Shown here: positions 25,648 to 34,180 of the stretch, piece by piece
How positions within the stretch are numbered: position 1 is the stretch's first letter
How the letters are laid out: each line of letters begins with the position of its first letter
Assembly (NCBI GenBank): GCA_963739085.1
Contig: CAVTZA010000019.1
Span: 155,048 to 219,047 of the forward strand
Reading direction: 5' to 3'
Origin: DATFQE01 sp963739085
GTDB lineage: Bacteria > Actinomycetota > Thermoleophilia > Gaiellales > Gaiellaceae
DNA: 64,000 bases
The notes under the pieces: generated by a model
What the model was told of the DNA's origin: nothing
The model's input: only the letters and a program-made list of their open reading frames with translations
Databases searched by the model: none
Translations under genes and position numbers: made by a program

Positions 25648-26720
25648 TGCCGTCCGTCCGCGAAGATGGGCGCCTGCTCGAGGTCACGACGCATACCGAC
25701 GGCGGCCAGACGCCACTAGAAGTCGCCAAGCGGATCGCCGCCTTCGTCGGCGCGGCCCGGCGTTCGCTCGACCTGGCGCAGTACGACTTCCACCTGGAGC
25801 CCGAGACCGCGGTGGTCGTGGGCGACGCGATCAAGGACGCAGCTGCGCGGGGCGTCGCCGTGCGCTTCGTCTACAACGTCGACCACCGCAACCCGATCCC
25901 GGTGCCGCCGCCGGCCGAGCCGGACGCCCAGCTGATCGCATCGCTGGGGATCCCGGCTCGCGCGATCGCGGGCGTCCCCGACCTCATGCACCACAAGTAC
26001 GTGGTGCGCGACGGCGAGGACGTGTGGACGGGCTCGATGAACTGGACCGACGACTCCTGGTCGCGGCAGGAGAACGTCGTCGTGACCGCGTCCTCCGCCG
26101 AGCTGGCCGCCAGGTTCACGGAGGACTTCGACGAGCTCTGGGACACGGGCGCCGTGGAGAAGAGCGGCTTCGTGGACACGACGCCGGTGGCCGTCGGCGA
26201 CCGGCAGCTGCGCACCTGGTTCACGCCGGGCCACGGCGAGGGCCTCTCGCACCGGATCGGGAAGGCGATCGCGAAAGCGCGCCGGCGCGTGCGGATCGCC
26301 TCCCCGGTGATCACCGCCGCGCCCATCCTGGCGTCACTGTCACAGGTGATCTCGGAGGCCAAGGTGGACGTCGCCGGCGTGGTCGACGGGCCCCAGATCA
26401 ACGGCGTCATCTACCAGTGGGGCGTCAACGGAAACATGTCGTGGAAGCTGCCGTTGCTCCAGCGCGCGATGTCGGCTCCGTTCTCGGCCAAGCCGTCCAA
26501 CGCGTGGAGCCCTGAGGGCGGCGTTCACGACTTCATGCACGCGAAGCTGACCGTCGCCGACGACACCGTTTTCACCGGCAGCTTCAACCTCTCGCACTCG
26601 GGCGAGCTGAACGCCGAGAACGTCCTGGAGGTGACCGACGCGGAGCTCGCCGAACGGCTGGCCGACTACGTCGACGAGATACGCGCACGCTATCCGCGGT
26701 TCACGCCGACCACTCCGTAG
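25647..26720 (+). CDS. Phospholipase D-fold protein with two HKD motifs
   Basis: 357 residues with two catalytic HxKx4D motifs: LMHHKYVVRDGEDVWTGSMNWTDD-type site in the first half (H-K-D near residues 113-121) and FMHAKLTVADDTVFTGSFNL in the second. Each is followed by the Gly-Ser/Asn pair typical of PLD-family active sites, so one active site per monomer is expected. No signal peptide. The family includes phospholipases, cardiolipin synthases and nucleases; the absence of membrane segments argues against cardiolipin synthase. Start ATG 25647 is the first in-frame ATG before a natural N-terminus (PSVREDGRLLEV). Confidence 0.85.
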   Translation: MPSVREDGRLLEVTTHTDGGQTPLEVAKRIAAFVGAARRSLDLAQYDFHLEPETAVVVGDAIKDAAARGVAVRFVYNVDHRNPIPVPPPAEPDAQLIASLGIPARAIAGVPDLMHHKYVVRDGEDVWTGSMNWTDDSWSRQENVVVTASSAELAARFTEDFDELWDTGAVEKSGFVDTTPVAVGDRQLRTWFTPGHGEGLSHRIGKAIAKARRRVRIASPVITAAPILASLSQVISEAKVDVAGVVDGPQINGVIYQWGVNGNMSWKLPLLQRAMSAPFSAKPSNAWSPEGGVHDFMHAKLTVADDTVFTGSFNLSHSGELNAENVLEVTDAELAERLADYVDEIRARYPRFTPTTP

Positions 26721-26756
26721 CGCGCCGGGGGTCCTTGCAGCGGTCAGGCGCGGTGC

Positions 26757-26762
26757 TAGCGT
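26757..26762 (+). promoter_or_regulatory. Leaderless promoter -10 hexamer for the gene at 26769
   Basis: TAGCGT with six bases to ATG 26769. Confidence 0.5.
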
Positions 26763-26768
26763 GACCGC

Positions 26769-26999
26769 ATGCCCGGGACCGTGCCGTCGGCGACGCTCGA
26801 CCTGCTGACCTGGCTCTCGACCCGGCCGCGGACGTACGACGAGACGATGGCGGCGTGGCGGACGCACTGCCCGCGGCTCGCGGTCTGGGAGGACGCCCTC
26901 GAGGACGAGCTCGTTCAGGTCACGCGGAGCCGGAACGGCCGAGGCGGCGCGGCGGTCGAGCTGACCGAGCGCGGACGGGCGGCACTCGGAGCCGGGTAG
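26769..26999 (+). CDS. Small winged-helix-like conserved hypothetical protein, 76 aa
   Basis: Sequence pattern SATLDLLTWLSTRPRTYDET, then LAVWEDALEDELVQVTRSR and VELTERGRAALGAG reads like a winged-helix domain: two helices, a recognition-like helix, and a beta-wing ending in L-T-x-x-G-R, as in PadR/MarR wings. It may be a small DNA-binding protein or a protein-interaction wHTH. It ends 7 bp before the convergent guaA stop. No other clue to function. Confidence 0.6.
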   Translation: MPGTVPSATLDLLTWLSTRPRTYDETMAAWRTHCPRLAVWEDALEDELVQVTRSRNGRGGAAVELTERGRAALGAG

Positions 27000-27006
27000 G
27001 CCGGCG

Positions 27007-28584
27007 CTACTCCCACTCGATCGTCGACGGCGGCTTCGACGAGATGTCCAGAGCGACCCGGTTCACGGACGGGATCTCGTTGATGATCCGGCTCGAGATC
27101 GTCTCGAGTAGGTCGTAAGGCAGGCGCGCCCAGTCGGCCGTCATCGCGTCTTCGGACGTCACCGCGCGGATGACGATCGGGTACGCGTACGTGCGCTCGT
27201 CCCCCTGGACGCCGACCGAGCGGATGGCGGGCAGGACGGCGAACGACTGCCAGAGGTCGCGATAGAGCCCGGCGCGGCGGATCTCCTCCTGCAGGATCGA
27301 GTCGGCCTGGCGCAGCGTCTCGAGGCGCTCGCGCGTCACGTCGCCGATGATCCGGATCGCGAGGCCCGGCCCTGGGAACGGCTGCCTCCAGACGAGCCGC
27401 TCGGGCATTCCGAGCTCCTCGCCCACACGCCTGACCTCGTCCTTGAACAGCAGTCGCAGCGGCTCGACGAGCTCCATCTCCATGTCCTCGGGGAGCCCAC
27501 CGACGTTGTGGTGCGACTTGATCTTGGCGGCCACGCCCTCGTCGGCCCCGCCCGACTCGATCACGTCGGAGTAGAGCGTGCCCTGCACGAGGTAACGGAT
27601 CCTGCCGAGGCGGGTCGCCTCCTCCTCGAAGACGCGGATGAACTCGTCGCCGATGATCTTCCGCTTCTCCTCCGGCTCGGCCACGCCCGCCAGCCGCGCC
27701 AGGAACCGCGCCGCGGCGTCGACGTGGACGAGCGGGACCCGGAAGTGCCCCTCGAACGCCTCGACGACCTGCACTGCCTCGTCCTGGCGGAGCAACCCGT
27801 GGTCGACGAAGACGCAGGTGAGCCGGTCGCCGATCGCCTTGTGCACGAGCAGCGCCGCGACGGCCGAGTCGACGCCCCCCGACAGCGCGCAGAGCACACG
27901 CTCGTCGCCGACCTGTGCGCGAATGCGCTCGACCTGCTCCTCGATCACGGCGGCGGGCGTCCACGTCGGCGCCGCCCCGGCGACCTCGTAGAGGAAGTTC
28001 TTCAGCACGTCCTGGCCGAACGGCGTGTGCACGACCTCGGGGTGGAACTGGACGCCGTAGAGCGCGCGCTCCGGATTTTCGAAGGCGGCGATCGGCGCCG
28101 ACGGCGAAGCGGCCGTCACCCGGGCTCCCTCCGGTGGAGCAGTGACCGAGTCGCGGTGGCTCATCCAGACGGTCTGCTCGTCCGGAAGGCCGGCGAGCAG
28201 CGCGCCGCCCTCCGAGCGAAGGTCGGTCTTGCCGAACTCCGAGACGCCCGTTCGCTCGACCCGCCCACCGAGGTCCTGAGCCATCAGCTGCATGCCGTAG
28301 CAGATGCCGAGCGTCGGGACGCCGAGCTCGTACAGGCCCGGATCGATCTGAGGCGCGCCGTCGGCGTAGACGGAGGCCGGGCCGCCGCTAAGCACGATCG
28401 CGGCGGGCCTCCGCGCCCGCGCCTCCGCGGCCGTGATCCGGTGGCCGACGAGCTCCGAGAAGACGCGTGCCTCGCGGACCCGCCTGGCGATCAGCTGCGA
28501 GTACTGGCCGCCCAGGTCGACGACCAGGACCGGGCGTTCCTCTGTTGCGGACTCACGCTCGGGGAGAGCGACGACCTCAGCCAC
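27007..28584 (-). CDS. guaA: GMP synthase (glutamine-hydrolysing)
   Basis: Converts XMP to GMP. 525 residues. The class I amidotransferase domain has the nucleophile elbow GICYGMQLMAQ and FHPEVVHT. The ATP pyrophosphatase domain has the P-loop SGGVDSAVAALLVHKA. The dimerisation domain has MERLVWRQPFPGPGLAIRI-type sequence and ends PSTIEWE, the strongly conserved GuaA terminus. Its start overlaps the guaB stop by 8 bp, so the two successive steps of guanine nucleotide synthesis are co-translated. Confidence 0.97.
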   Translation of the reverse strand: MAEVVALPERESATEERPVLVVDLGGQYSQLIARRVREARVFSELVGHRITAAEARARRPAAIVLSGGPASVYADGAPQIDPGLYELGVPTLGICYGMQLMAQDLGGRVERTGVSEFGKTDLRSEGGALLAGLPDEQTVWMSHRDSVTAPPEGARVTAASPSAPIAAFENPERALYGVQFHPEVVHTPFGQDVLKNFLYEVAGAAPTWTPAAVIEEQVERIRAQVGDERVLCALSGGVDSAVAALLVHKAIGDRLTCVFVDHGLLRQDEAVQVVEAFEGHFRVPLVHVDAAARFLARLAGVAEPEEKRKIIGDEFIRVFEEEATRLGRIRYLVQGTLYSDVIESGGADEGVAAKIKSHHNVGGLPEDMEMELVEPLRLLFKDEVRRVGEELGMPERLVWRQPFPGPGLAIRIIGDVTRERLETLRQADSILQEEIRRAGLYRDLWQSFAVLPAIRSVGVQGDERTYAYPIVIRAVTSEDAMTADWARLPYDLLETISSRIINEIPSVNRVALDISSKPPSTIEWE

Positions 28585-30097
28585 CGCGGCGGTAGTTGGG
28601 GGCGTCCTTCGTCATGGTCACGCCGTGCGGGTGGCTCTCGCGGAGCCCGGCGCCCGTGATGCGCACGAACTTCGTCTGCGTCCGCATCTCCTCGATCGTC
28701 GCCGCGCCGCAGTAGCCCATCGACTGCCGCAGGCCGCCGACGAGCTGGTGGATCACGTTCGCAACGGGGCCCTTGTACGGCACGTGCCCCTCGACGCCCT
28801 CGGGGACGAGCTTGTCGACGTCCTCGACGTCGCCCTGGAAGTAGCGGTCCTTCGAGAAGCCGCGTGCCTTCATCGCGCCGAGCGACCCCATCCCGCGGTA
28901 CTGCTTGAGGCGCTCGCCCTGCACGACGACGACGTCGCCGGGAGCCTCGTCGGTGCCCGCGAACATCGAGCCGAGCATCACGGTCTCGGCGCCGGCGGCG
29001 ATCGCCTTCGCCATGTCGCCGGACGACGTCATGCCCCCGTCGGCGACCACGGGCACGTCGTGCTTGGCGCCGACCTGCGCACAGTCGAGGACGGCCGTCA
29101 CCTGAGGCACGCCCACTCCGGCCACGACCCGGGTCGTACAGATCGAGCCGGGCCCGACCCCGCACTTGATCGCGTCCGCGCCTGCGTCCACCAACGCCTC
29201 CGCCGCGTCGGCGGTGGCGACGTTGCCCACGATCAACTCGACCTCGAGCCTGGATTTGAGCCTGCGCGTCATGTCGAGGACGCCGGTGGAATGACCGTGC
29301 GCGGTGTCCAGCACGAGCACGTCGACCTCGGCCGCGACGAGCGCCTCGGCGCGCTCGACCGCGTCCGGGCCGACCCCGACTGCGGCTCCGACCCGGAGCC
29401 GCCCGCGCTCGTCCTTCGTCGCCAGCGGGAACTCGATTCGCTTCTGGATGTCCTTGACAGTGATCAAGCCGCGCAGCCGGCCCTCTGCGTCCACGACCGG
29501 CAGCTTCTCGATCTTGTGGCGGTGCAGGATCTCCCGCGCCTCCTCGAGCGTGGTGCCGACGGGCGCGGTGACGAGGTCGCGCGCGGTCATCAGCTCGGAG
29601 ATCGGCTGCGCGGTGTCGCCCTCGAAACGGAGGTCGCGGTTGGTGAGGATCCCGACGAGGACGCCGTCGGCGTCCACGATCGGCACTCCGGAGATGTGGT
29701 AGCGCGCCATCAGCTCCAGAGCCGCCGACACGGGCGCGTCGGCGGGGAGCGTCACCGGCTCGACGATCATCCCGGACTCCGAGCGCTTGACCTTGTCCAC
29801 CTCCTCGACCTGGGCCTCGATCGAGAGGTTGCGGTGGAGGACGCCGAGCCCGCCCTCGCGCGCGAGCGCGATCGCGAGCCGCGCCTCGGTGACGGTGTCC
29901 ATCGCGGCCGAGACGAGCGGGATCGCCAGCGACAGCGAGCGCGTCAGCCTGGTCGCGGTGGAGACGTCGTTCGGGAGCACCTCCGAGCGCTGCGGCACGA
30001 GCAGGACGTCGTCGAACGTGAGGCCCTCGCGGGCGAAGCGCCGGTCGAGCTCGACCAGCCGCTCCAGCTCGATCCGTCCTAGCTCCAAGCCCTCCAA
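28577..30097 (-). CDS. guaB: IMP dehydrogenase
   Basis: Oxidises IMP to XMP with NAD+. 506 residues: FDDVLLVPQRSEVLP at the N-terminus, two CBS domains at about 105-225 (ISGVPIVDADGVLVGILTNR, LPVVDAEGRLRGLITVKDI), and the catalytic loop GVGPGSICTTRVVAGVGVPQ with the active cysteine. The flap region YRGMGSLGAM and the C-terminal RITGAGLRESHPHGV are also present. Start is TTG 30097, decided by TACGCT six bases upstream (30104-30109), which gives a leaderless message. Structured repeat copy 3 lies upstream of this promoter, not in its leader. Confidence 0.95.
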   Translation of the reverse strand: MEGLELGRIELERLVELDRRFAREGLTFDDVLLVPQRSEVLPNDVSTATRLTRSLSLAIPLVSAAMDTVTEARLAIALAREGGLGVLHRNLSIEAQVEEVDKVKRSESGMIVEPVTLPADAPVSAALELMARYHISGVPIVDADGVLVGILTNRDLRFEGDTAQPISELMTARDLVTAPVGTTLEEAREILHRHKIEKLPVVDAEGRLRGLITVKDIQKRIEFPLATKDERGRLRVGAAVGVGPDAVERAEALVAAEVDVLVLDTAHGHSTGVLDMTRRLKSRLEVELIVGNVATADAAEALVDAGADAIKCGVGPGSICTTRVVAGVGVPQVTAVLDCAQVGAKHDVPVVADGGMTSSGDMAKAIAAGAETVMLGSMFAGTDEAPGDVVVVQGERLKQYRGMGSLGAMKARGFSKDRYFQGDVEDVDKLVPEGVEGHVPYKGPVANVIHQLVGGLRQSMGYCGAATIEEMRTQTKFVRITGAGLRESHPHGVTMTKDAPNYRRGG

Positions 30098-30103
30098 GGA
30101 GTC

Positions 30104-30109
30104 AGCGTA
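30104..30109 (-). promoter_or_regulatory. Leaderless promoter -10 hexamer for guaB
   Basis: TACGCT on the minus strand, six bases before TTG 30097. It separates guaB from the repeat at 30133-30299. Confidence 0.55.
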
Positions 30110-30132
30110 CCAACCCCTCCCGACGGCTTAGA

Positions 30133-30299
30133 TAGGAGGGCCTGACGAAACATCGCTGAGCCGCTGGGCTGCGCTGCCCGCCCCGAGGCCGCGTCCTCAG
30201 TCGCGCCCGTATAGCTCCGCATACGAACACTCCCTGCGTCCTTGCCTCGGAACGACCATCGCACCCCAGCGACGAGCGAGGTTCCGCCAAGCCCTCCTA
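30133..30299 (-). repeat. Structured intergenic repeat, copy 3 (candidate RNA element)
   Basis: 167 bp on the minus strand. Outer helix: 30299-30281 with 30151-30133 at all 19 positions, three as G.U. The inner arms match copies 1 and 2: CGTCGC/GCGATG; GGACGC/GTGTTC (two G.U pairs); GTAT/ATAC, where the other copies have GTGT/ACGC, one G-C to A-U exchange; GAGG/CCTC. Its 5-prime end covers the last bases of the PfkB-family gene stop. The guaB promoter lies downstream, so the element belongs to the end of the upstream transcript or to its own. Confidence 0.8.
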
Positions 30300-31253
30300 C
30301 GTGGCCGGTACGGGCTCGAGCTGGACGACCTCGACATCGGAGGCGAGCCGAGCTGCCTCCCGCGGCTCGAAGCGGCCCGCGCCGATCTCGAGCGTCGACG
30401 CCGCACCCGCGCCCACGGCCGCGCGGAGCGCGTCCTCGGACTGCCGGCCCCCGTACAGCGCCGCGAGGAAGCCTGCGAGCAGGACGTCGCCCGCGCCCAC
30501 GGCCGAGAGCGCCTCGACGCGCGGAGCCGTGGCCCGGTAGCGCTTCGCCGAGCGCTCCTCGCGCAGCAGCGCGAAGGCGCCCGACGTCTGCGTGATCAGC
30601 ACGTTCCGCGGGCCGAGCTCGGCGATGTCCTCGAGCGCCTGCACGACTTCCTGCTCCTCGGTCAGCTCCTGGCCGATCAGGCCTTCGGCCTCGACCTGGT
30701 TGGGACTGACGAGGTACGGCTCGGCCGCTGCGCCCAGGCGGAGCGGCTCCCCTTCGCTGTCGAGCACGGTGCGCACGCCCTGCCGGTTCAGCTCACGGAT
30801 GGAGTCGGCGTAGAAGCTCTCCGAGACCTCGCGCGGAAGCGTCCCGGCGAACACGACGATGTCGGCTCCGCGCGCCAGGTAGACCAGCTTCTCCGTCAGA
30901 AGGATCAGCTCCTCGGGCTGCACCGCCGGACCCCACTCGTTGATCTCGGAGTAGGTGTTGGCGGTGGGGTCGACCACGGCGGTCGATGTCCTCGACTCGT
31001 CGCCGATGCGGACGAAGTCGTTGAGGATCGCCTCGGCCGTGAGCTCCTCGACGATGCGCACGCCGGTGCGGCCGCCCGCGAGCCCCGTGGCGACCACCGG
31101 CACGTCGAGCCGCTTCAGCGCCCGCGCGATGTTGATCCCCTTGCCGCCGGCGAGCGTGAGCACCTGGCTCGCCCGGTGCCGCTGGCCGAGCAGGAAGTTG
31201 GGCACGGTCAGCGTGCGGTCGAGGGCGGCGTTGAGCGTCACCGTGATGATCAC
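30297..31253 (-). CDS. PfkB-family sugar kinase, 1-phosphofructokinase/tagatose-6-phosphate kinase type
   Basis: 318 residues. It starts with the LacC/FruK-type N-terminus VTLNAALDRTLTVPNF. AGGKGINIARALKRLDVPV is PfkB signature 1, and VEALSAVGAGDVLLAGFLAAL is signature 2 with the catalytic Asp of GAGD. It probably phosphorylates a sugar phosphate at C1 or C6 with ATP; without a neighbouring PTS or sugar operon the substrate remains open. Start GTG 31253 overlaps the carboxypeptidase stop (GTGA). Confidence 0.85.
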   Translation of the reverse strand: MIITVTLNAALDRTLTVPNFLLGQRHRASQVLTLAGGKGINIARALKRLDVPVVATGLAGGRTGVRIVEELTAEAILNDFVRIGDESRTSTAVVDPTANTYSEINEWGPAVQPEELILLTEKLVYLARGADIVVFAGTLPREVSESFYADSIRELNRQGVRTVLDSEGEPLRLGAAAEPYLVSPNQVEAEGLIGQELTEEQEVVQALEDIAELGPRNVLITQTSGAFALLREERSAKRYRATAPRVEALSAVGAGDVLLAGFLAALYGGRQSEDALRAAVGAGAASTLEIGAGRFEPREAARLASDVEVVQLEPVPAT

Positions 31254-32374
31254 GAGAAGAGCCCTCCGAGGTGGTGGACGGTGCGGCGCGCGTACCAGCC
31301 GACCTTCCCCGCCGTGCCCGGCGCGTCGACCGACCGCGAGGCGACGAGCGGCGAGCTCGCGACCATCCGGCCCCGGTCGTAGACGCGGACTTCGCCGAGC
31401 CTGTCGCCCTTACGCACCGGCAGGTCGGCCGCGGTCGGCGCGATCACCCGCTCCGTGAGCCCGCGGGCGAGCCGGACCGGGCGCCGGACCGGCCGCGCCG
31501 CGACCAGCGCGAGCGCGTCGCGGCCGTAGGGCAGCTCGGTGCTGGCGTAGGTCCGATCGGTGCGGATGACCGGCACGAACCGGTACTGCGTGAGCCCGTA
31601 GGCGAGCAGCTCGGTCAGGTCGACGTTGCGCACGCTGCGCGTCGGCGAGCCGAGAATGGTGGCGTAGACGGTGAAACCGGGCCCGCGCGCGGCGGCGACC
31701 TGGCACCAGCCGGCGTTGCCGGTGTGGCCGGTCTTGACGCCGACCAGCCCCGGGAACTGGCCGAGCAGGTCGTTCCAGGTGTGGAGAGAGTGGCCGGTGA
31801 TCGTCGCGTCGCGCTGGGCGACGAGGCTGCGCACGACGGGCTGCCGCATCGCGATCTGCGCGAGCCGGTTGAGGTCGTGCGCGGTCGAGACATGGCCGGC
31901 GACGTCGAGGCCGTCGGCCCGTTCGAAGTGCGTGGAGCGGAGCCCGAGCTCGCGCGCGCGCTGGTTCATCAACGCGACGAACGCGTCCTCGTCGCCGTGC
32001 GCGACGTGGGCCGCAAGTGCAATGGCCGCGTCGTTCGCGCTCTGGATCAGCGCGGCGGCGATCAGCTCGCGAACCGTGAGCCGCTCTCCGGCCCGCAGGT
32101 GGATCCCCGAGCCGGTCACCCCGACGGCGTCGCGGTCGACGGTCACGACGTCACCGGGCTTCGACCGCTCGAGGGCGATCAGGACGGTCATCAGCTTCGT
32201 GATGCTCGCCATCGGCAGCCGCTCCCGCGCGTTGTGGGTGAGCAGCACCTCGCCCGTTGCCGCGTTCACCACCTCGTACGCCTTGGCGTCGACGCTCGGC
32301 GTCGCGGCCGTGGAGGCCGAGGCATGAACGGCAGCTGCGAGCGCCGCGGCGACGACGACGGCGCGAAACTTCAC
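31250..32374 (-). CDS. D-alanyl-D-alanine carboxypeptidase (penicillin-binding protein 5/6 family)
   Basis: About 374 residues. The signal peptide is AVVVAAALAAAVHASASTAA. The three active-site motifs of S11 peptidases are in order: SxxK in MASITKLMTVLIALE, SxN in IQSANDAAIALAAH, and KTG in VGVKTGHTGNAGWC. A C-terminal beta-rich segment (VRKGDRLGEVRVYDRGRMV) follows, without a clear membrane anchor. It trims the pentapeptide of peptidoglycan outside the membrane. GTG 32374 is chosen from the signal peptide; TAAGGT lies seven bases upstream as a likely leaderless promoter. Confidence 0.9.
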   Translation of the reverse strand: MKFRAVVVAAALAAAVHASASTAATPSVDAKAYEVVNAATGEVLLTHNARERLPMASITKLMTVLIALERSKPGDVVTVDRDAVGVTGSGIHLRAGERLTVRELIAAALIQSANDAAIALAAHVAHGDEDAFVALMNQRARELGLRSTHFERADGLDVAGHVSTAHDLNRLAQIAMRQPVVRSLVAQRDATITGHSLHTWNDLLGQFPGLVGVKTGHTGNAGWCQVAAARGPGFTVYATILGSPTRSVRNVDLTELLAYGLTQYRFVPVIRTDRTYASTELPYGRDALALVAARPVRRPVRLARGLTERVIAPTAADLPVRKGDRLGEVRVYDRGRMVASSPLVASRSVDAPGTAGKVGWYARRTVHHLGGLFS

Positions 32375-32459
32375 AGGCGGGACCTTAGCTACGGGACCGT
32401 GATCCTCTGTTCTGCCGCGCACGCGGCCTGTCCGCGTAGCGGACCAGTGGAGGGGGTTT

Positions 32460-32481
32460 GGGGGAACCGGGAGGTTCCCCC
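32460..32481. terminator. Perfect hairpin after the LysM gene, possible terminator
   Basis: Nine-base stem GGGGGAACC / GGTTCCCCC with loop GGGA, about 11 bp after the LysM stop (minus strand) and 85 bp before the carboxypeptidase start. No T-run follows on either strand, so termination strength is uncertain. Confidence 0.5.
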
Positions 32482-32491
32482 AAGAAGGGTC

Positions 32492-32846
32492 TCACGGGAC
32501 GATGATCCTTTGGCCGACCTGCAGGTTCGTCGGGTCGATCGTCGGGTTCAGGCGCAGCAGCTGCGCGACCGTCGTGTTGTGGTCGAACGCGACCTGGTCG
32601 AGGGTGTCCCCCTCCTGGATCGTGTACGTCCGCCGGTTGGGCGCCGGCTGCCTGCGGGTCGTCGTCGGCTGCGTGACGGTCCGGGCGGGACGCGAGGTGG
32701 TGGGTGGTCGGTTGTGCCGGCACGGGATCGTCGTTCGCGAGCCCCGCCCGGATGAGCAGGATCGCGACGGTGGCGGCGAGCAGGAAGGCGGCGGGAGCGA
32801 GCAGACGGTTGCCCCAGCGCGGTTCGGGACGGCGCCGGGCGCGCAA
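32492..32846 (-). CDS. Membrane-anchored LysM domain protein, frameshifted
   Basis: The N-terminus (RWGNRLLAPAAFLLAATVAI, then LLIRAG) is a short cytoplasmic start plus one membrane helix. After a Pro/Thr-rich linker the second frame carries a complete LysM repeat: RTYTIQEGDTLDQVAFDHNT, then TVAQLLRLNPTIDPTNLQVG and QRIIVP. The frame changes within an ACCACCC run at about 32694-32708 (355 nt, one over a multiple of three). Likely role: anchoring to peptidoglycan outside the membrane. ATG 32846 lies four bases after the pyrF stop, although the link to pyrF is probably only positional. Confidence 0.75.
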
Positions 32847-32849
32847 TCG

Positions 32850-33761
32850 CTACCAGCCGGATGCGGCCCAGACCTCGCTCTTGAGCCTGGCGGCTTCGGA
32901 GCCGGCAGCGGTCCGCCAGTCGGCGTCGGAATGCCTGGATGCGTACATGACGGCCCGCGACACGGTCACGAGCGCGCTCGCGGGTCCGCTCGTGAACGCG
33001 CGGGCGACGTCTGCCGGCGTTGCGCCCTGCGCGCCGACGCCCGGCAGCAGGAGGATCGCGCGGGGCAGGATCCGGCGCGCCTCGCCCACGGCCCGCGGAT
33101 GGGTTGCGCCGACCACCGCGCCGACGCTCGACAGGCCGCGCTCGCCGACGATGTCCTCGCCCCACTCGCCGACGAGGCCGGCGACGTGCTGCCACAACCG
33201 CCTCCCGTTGAGGAGCGCGAGGTCCTGGATGTCCGCGGCGCCGTCGTTCGACGTCTTGACGAGGCAGAAGATGCCCGCGCCCTCGCGCCGGCAGGCGGCG
33301 AGGAAAGGCTCGAGGGAGTCACGGCCCAGATAGGGGTTGACCGTGAGCGCGTCGGCGACCGGGTCGGCGCCGCCGCGCGGCTCTAGGTAGGCGCTCGCGT
33401 AGGCGCGGGCGGTGGAGCCGATGTCGCCGCGCTTGCCGTCCACGATCACGAGCAACCCGGCCGCGCGTGCGTACGCGCACAAATCCTCGAACGCGCGCAT
33501 CCCGTCAGCGCCGAGCACCTCGAAGAACGCGAGCTGGGGCTTGATAGCTACCGCGTGCGGCGCGACCGCGTCGACGATCCCACGGCTGAAGCGGCTGACT
33601 CCTTCGGCGGGCGGGCCACCGCGCAACTCGATGGGAAGCAGGTCGAGCCGGGGATCCAGGCCGACGACGAGCTGGCTGCGCTTGCGCTCGATCGCCTCGG
33701 CGAGCCGGTCGCCGAAGAAGGCGAGGGCGGTTCGGGGCAGGGCCTGGACGTCCTGGGCCAT
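32850..33761 (-). CDS. pyrF: Orotidine 5'-phosphate decarboxylase (type 2)
   Basis: Last step of UMP synthesis. 303 residues, the length of the longer type 2 enzymes found in actinobacteria. Visible motifs are VGLDPRLDLLP, the catalytic VIVDGKRGDIGSTA (Lys/Asp charge network), ADALTVNPYLGRDSLEPF, IFCLVKTSN and LLLPGVGAQGAT. The start ATG 33761 is fixed by TAATCT six bases upstream. Confidence 0.95.
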   Translation of the reverse strand: MAQDVQALPRTALAFFGDRLAEAIERKRSQLVVGLDPRLDLLPIELRGGPPAEGVSRFSRGIVDAVAPHAVAIKPQLAFFEVLGADGMRAFEDLCAYARAAGLLVIVDGKRGDIGSTARAYASAYLEPRGGADPVADALTVNPYLGRDSLEPFLAACRREGAGIFCLVKTSNDGAADIQDLALLNGRRLWQHVAGLVGEWGEDIVGERGLSSVGAVVGATHPRAVGEARRILPRAILLLPGVGAQGATPADVARAFTSGPASALVTVSRAVMYASRHSDADWRTAAGSEAARLKSEVWAASGW

Positions 33762-33767
33762 GTTTTG

Positions 33768-33773
33768 AGATTA
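33768..33773 (-). promoter_or_regulatory. Leaderless promoter -10 hexamer for pyrF
   Basis: TAATCT on the minus strand, followed by CAAAAC and then ATG 33761. Confidence 0.6.
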
Positions 33774-33785
33774 CGCCAGACAGAA

Positions 33786-33813
33786 GACGGGGGTCCCGGT
33801 CGGGACCCCCGTC
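33786..33813 (-). terminator. Terminator hairpin downstream of the HU gene
   Basis: Perfect 12-base stem GACGGGGGTCCC / GGGACCCCCGTC with a four-base loop, 24 bp after the HU stop. TTCTGTCT follows on the minus strand. It separates HU from the pyrF promoter. Confidence 0.75.
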
Positions 33814-33837
33814 GAAGCTTGAATCAGGCGTGAACCG

Positions 33838-34116
33838 CTACCCGCGGACAGCCTGCTTCAGACCGCTGCCTGCGGAGAACTTGGGGACGTTCGCCGCGGG
33901 GATCTGAACCTTCTCGCTGGGGTTGCGAGGGTTCACGCCCGTGCGTGCCGCGCGCCTCTGTACCGAGAACTTGCCGAATCCGGTGAACACGACATCGTCG
34001 CCGCCCTTGAGCGCGTCCTGAATCGACGAAAGCACCGCGTCCACGGCCGTTGCGGCCTCCCTCTTGCTGACGCCGGCCTTGTCGGCGACCTTGTCGACGA
34101 ACTCTCCCTTGGTCAC
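33838..34116 (-). CDS. hup: HU-family DNA-binding protein
   Basis: 92 residues. Classical HU/IHF fold: MTKGEFVDKVADKAGVSKRE helical dimer core, FTGFGKFSVQRRAARTGVNP (the GFGxF-xxxRxxRxGRNP arm motif with V-N-P), and the end VPKFSAGSGLKQAVRG. It bends and compacts DNA. No Lys/Ala-rich C-terminal tail as in mycobacterial HupB. Start GTG 34116 has a GGGGAGGAG Shine-Dalgarno, and TAGGGT near 34155 is a plausible -10, giving a real 5-prime leader unlike many neighbours. Confidence 0.96.
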   Translation of the reverse strand: MTKGEFVDKVADKAGVSKREAATAVDAVLSSIQDALKGGDDVVFTGFGKFSVQRRAARTGVNPRNPSEKVQIPAANVPKFSAGSGLKQAVRG

Positions 34117-34180
34117 GAACTCTCCTCCCCTCGATGGCTCTAGGTGGGTCGGAAGACCCTACCAGGGAAGTCCTTTCGGC

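Noticed and set aside
30133..30299. guaB riboswitch
   Set aside because: A leaderless promoter (TACGCT, six bases, TTG) lies between the element and guaB, and other copies are not in leaders.
32460..32481. Second promoter or operator between the LysM and carboxypeptidase genes
   Set aside because: The only structure is a terminator-like hairpin; the carboxypeptidase has a closer TAAGGT hexamer.
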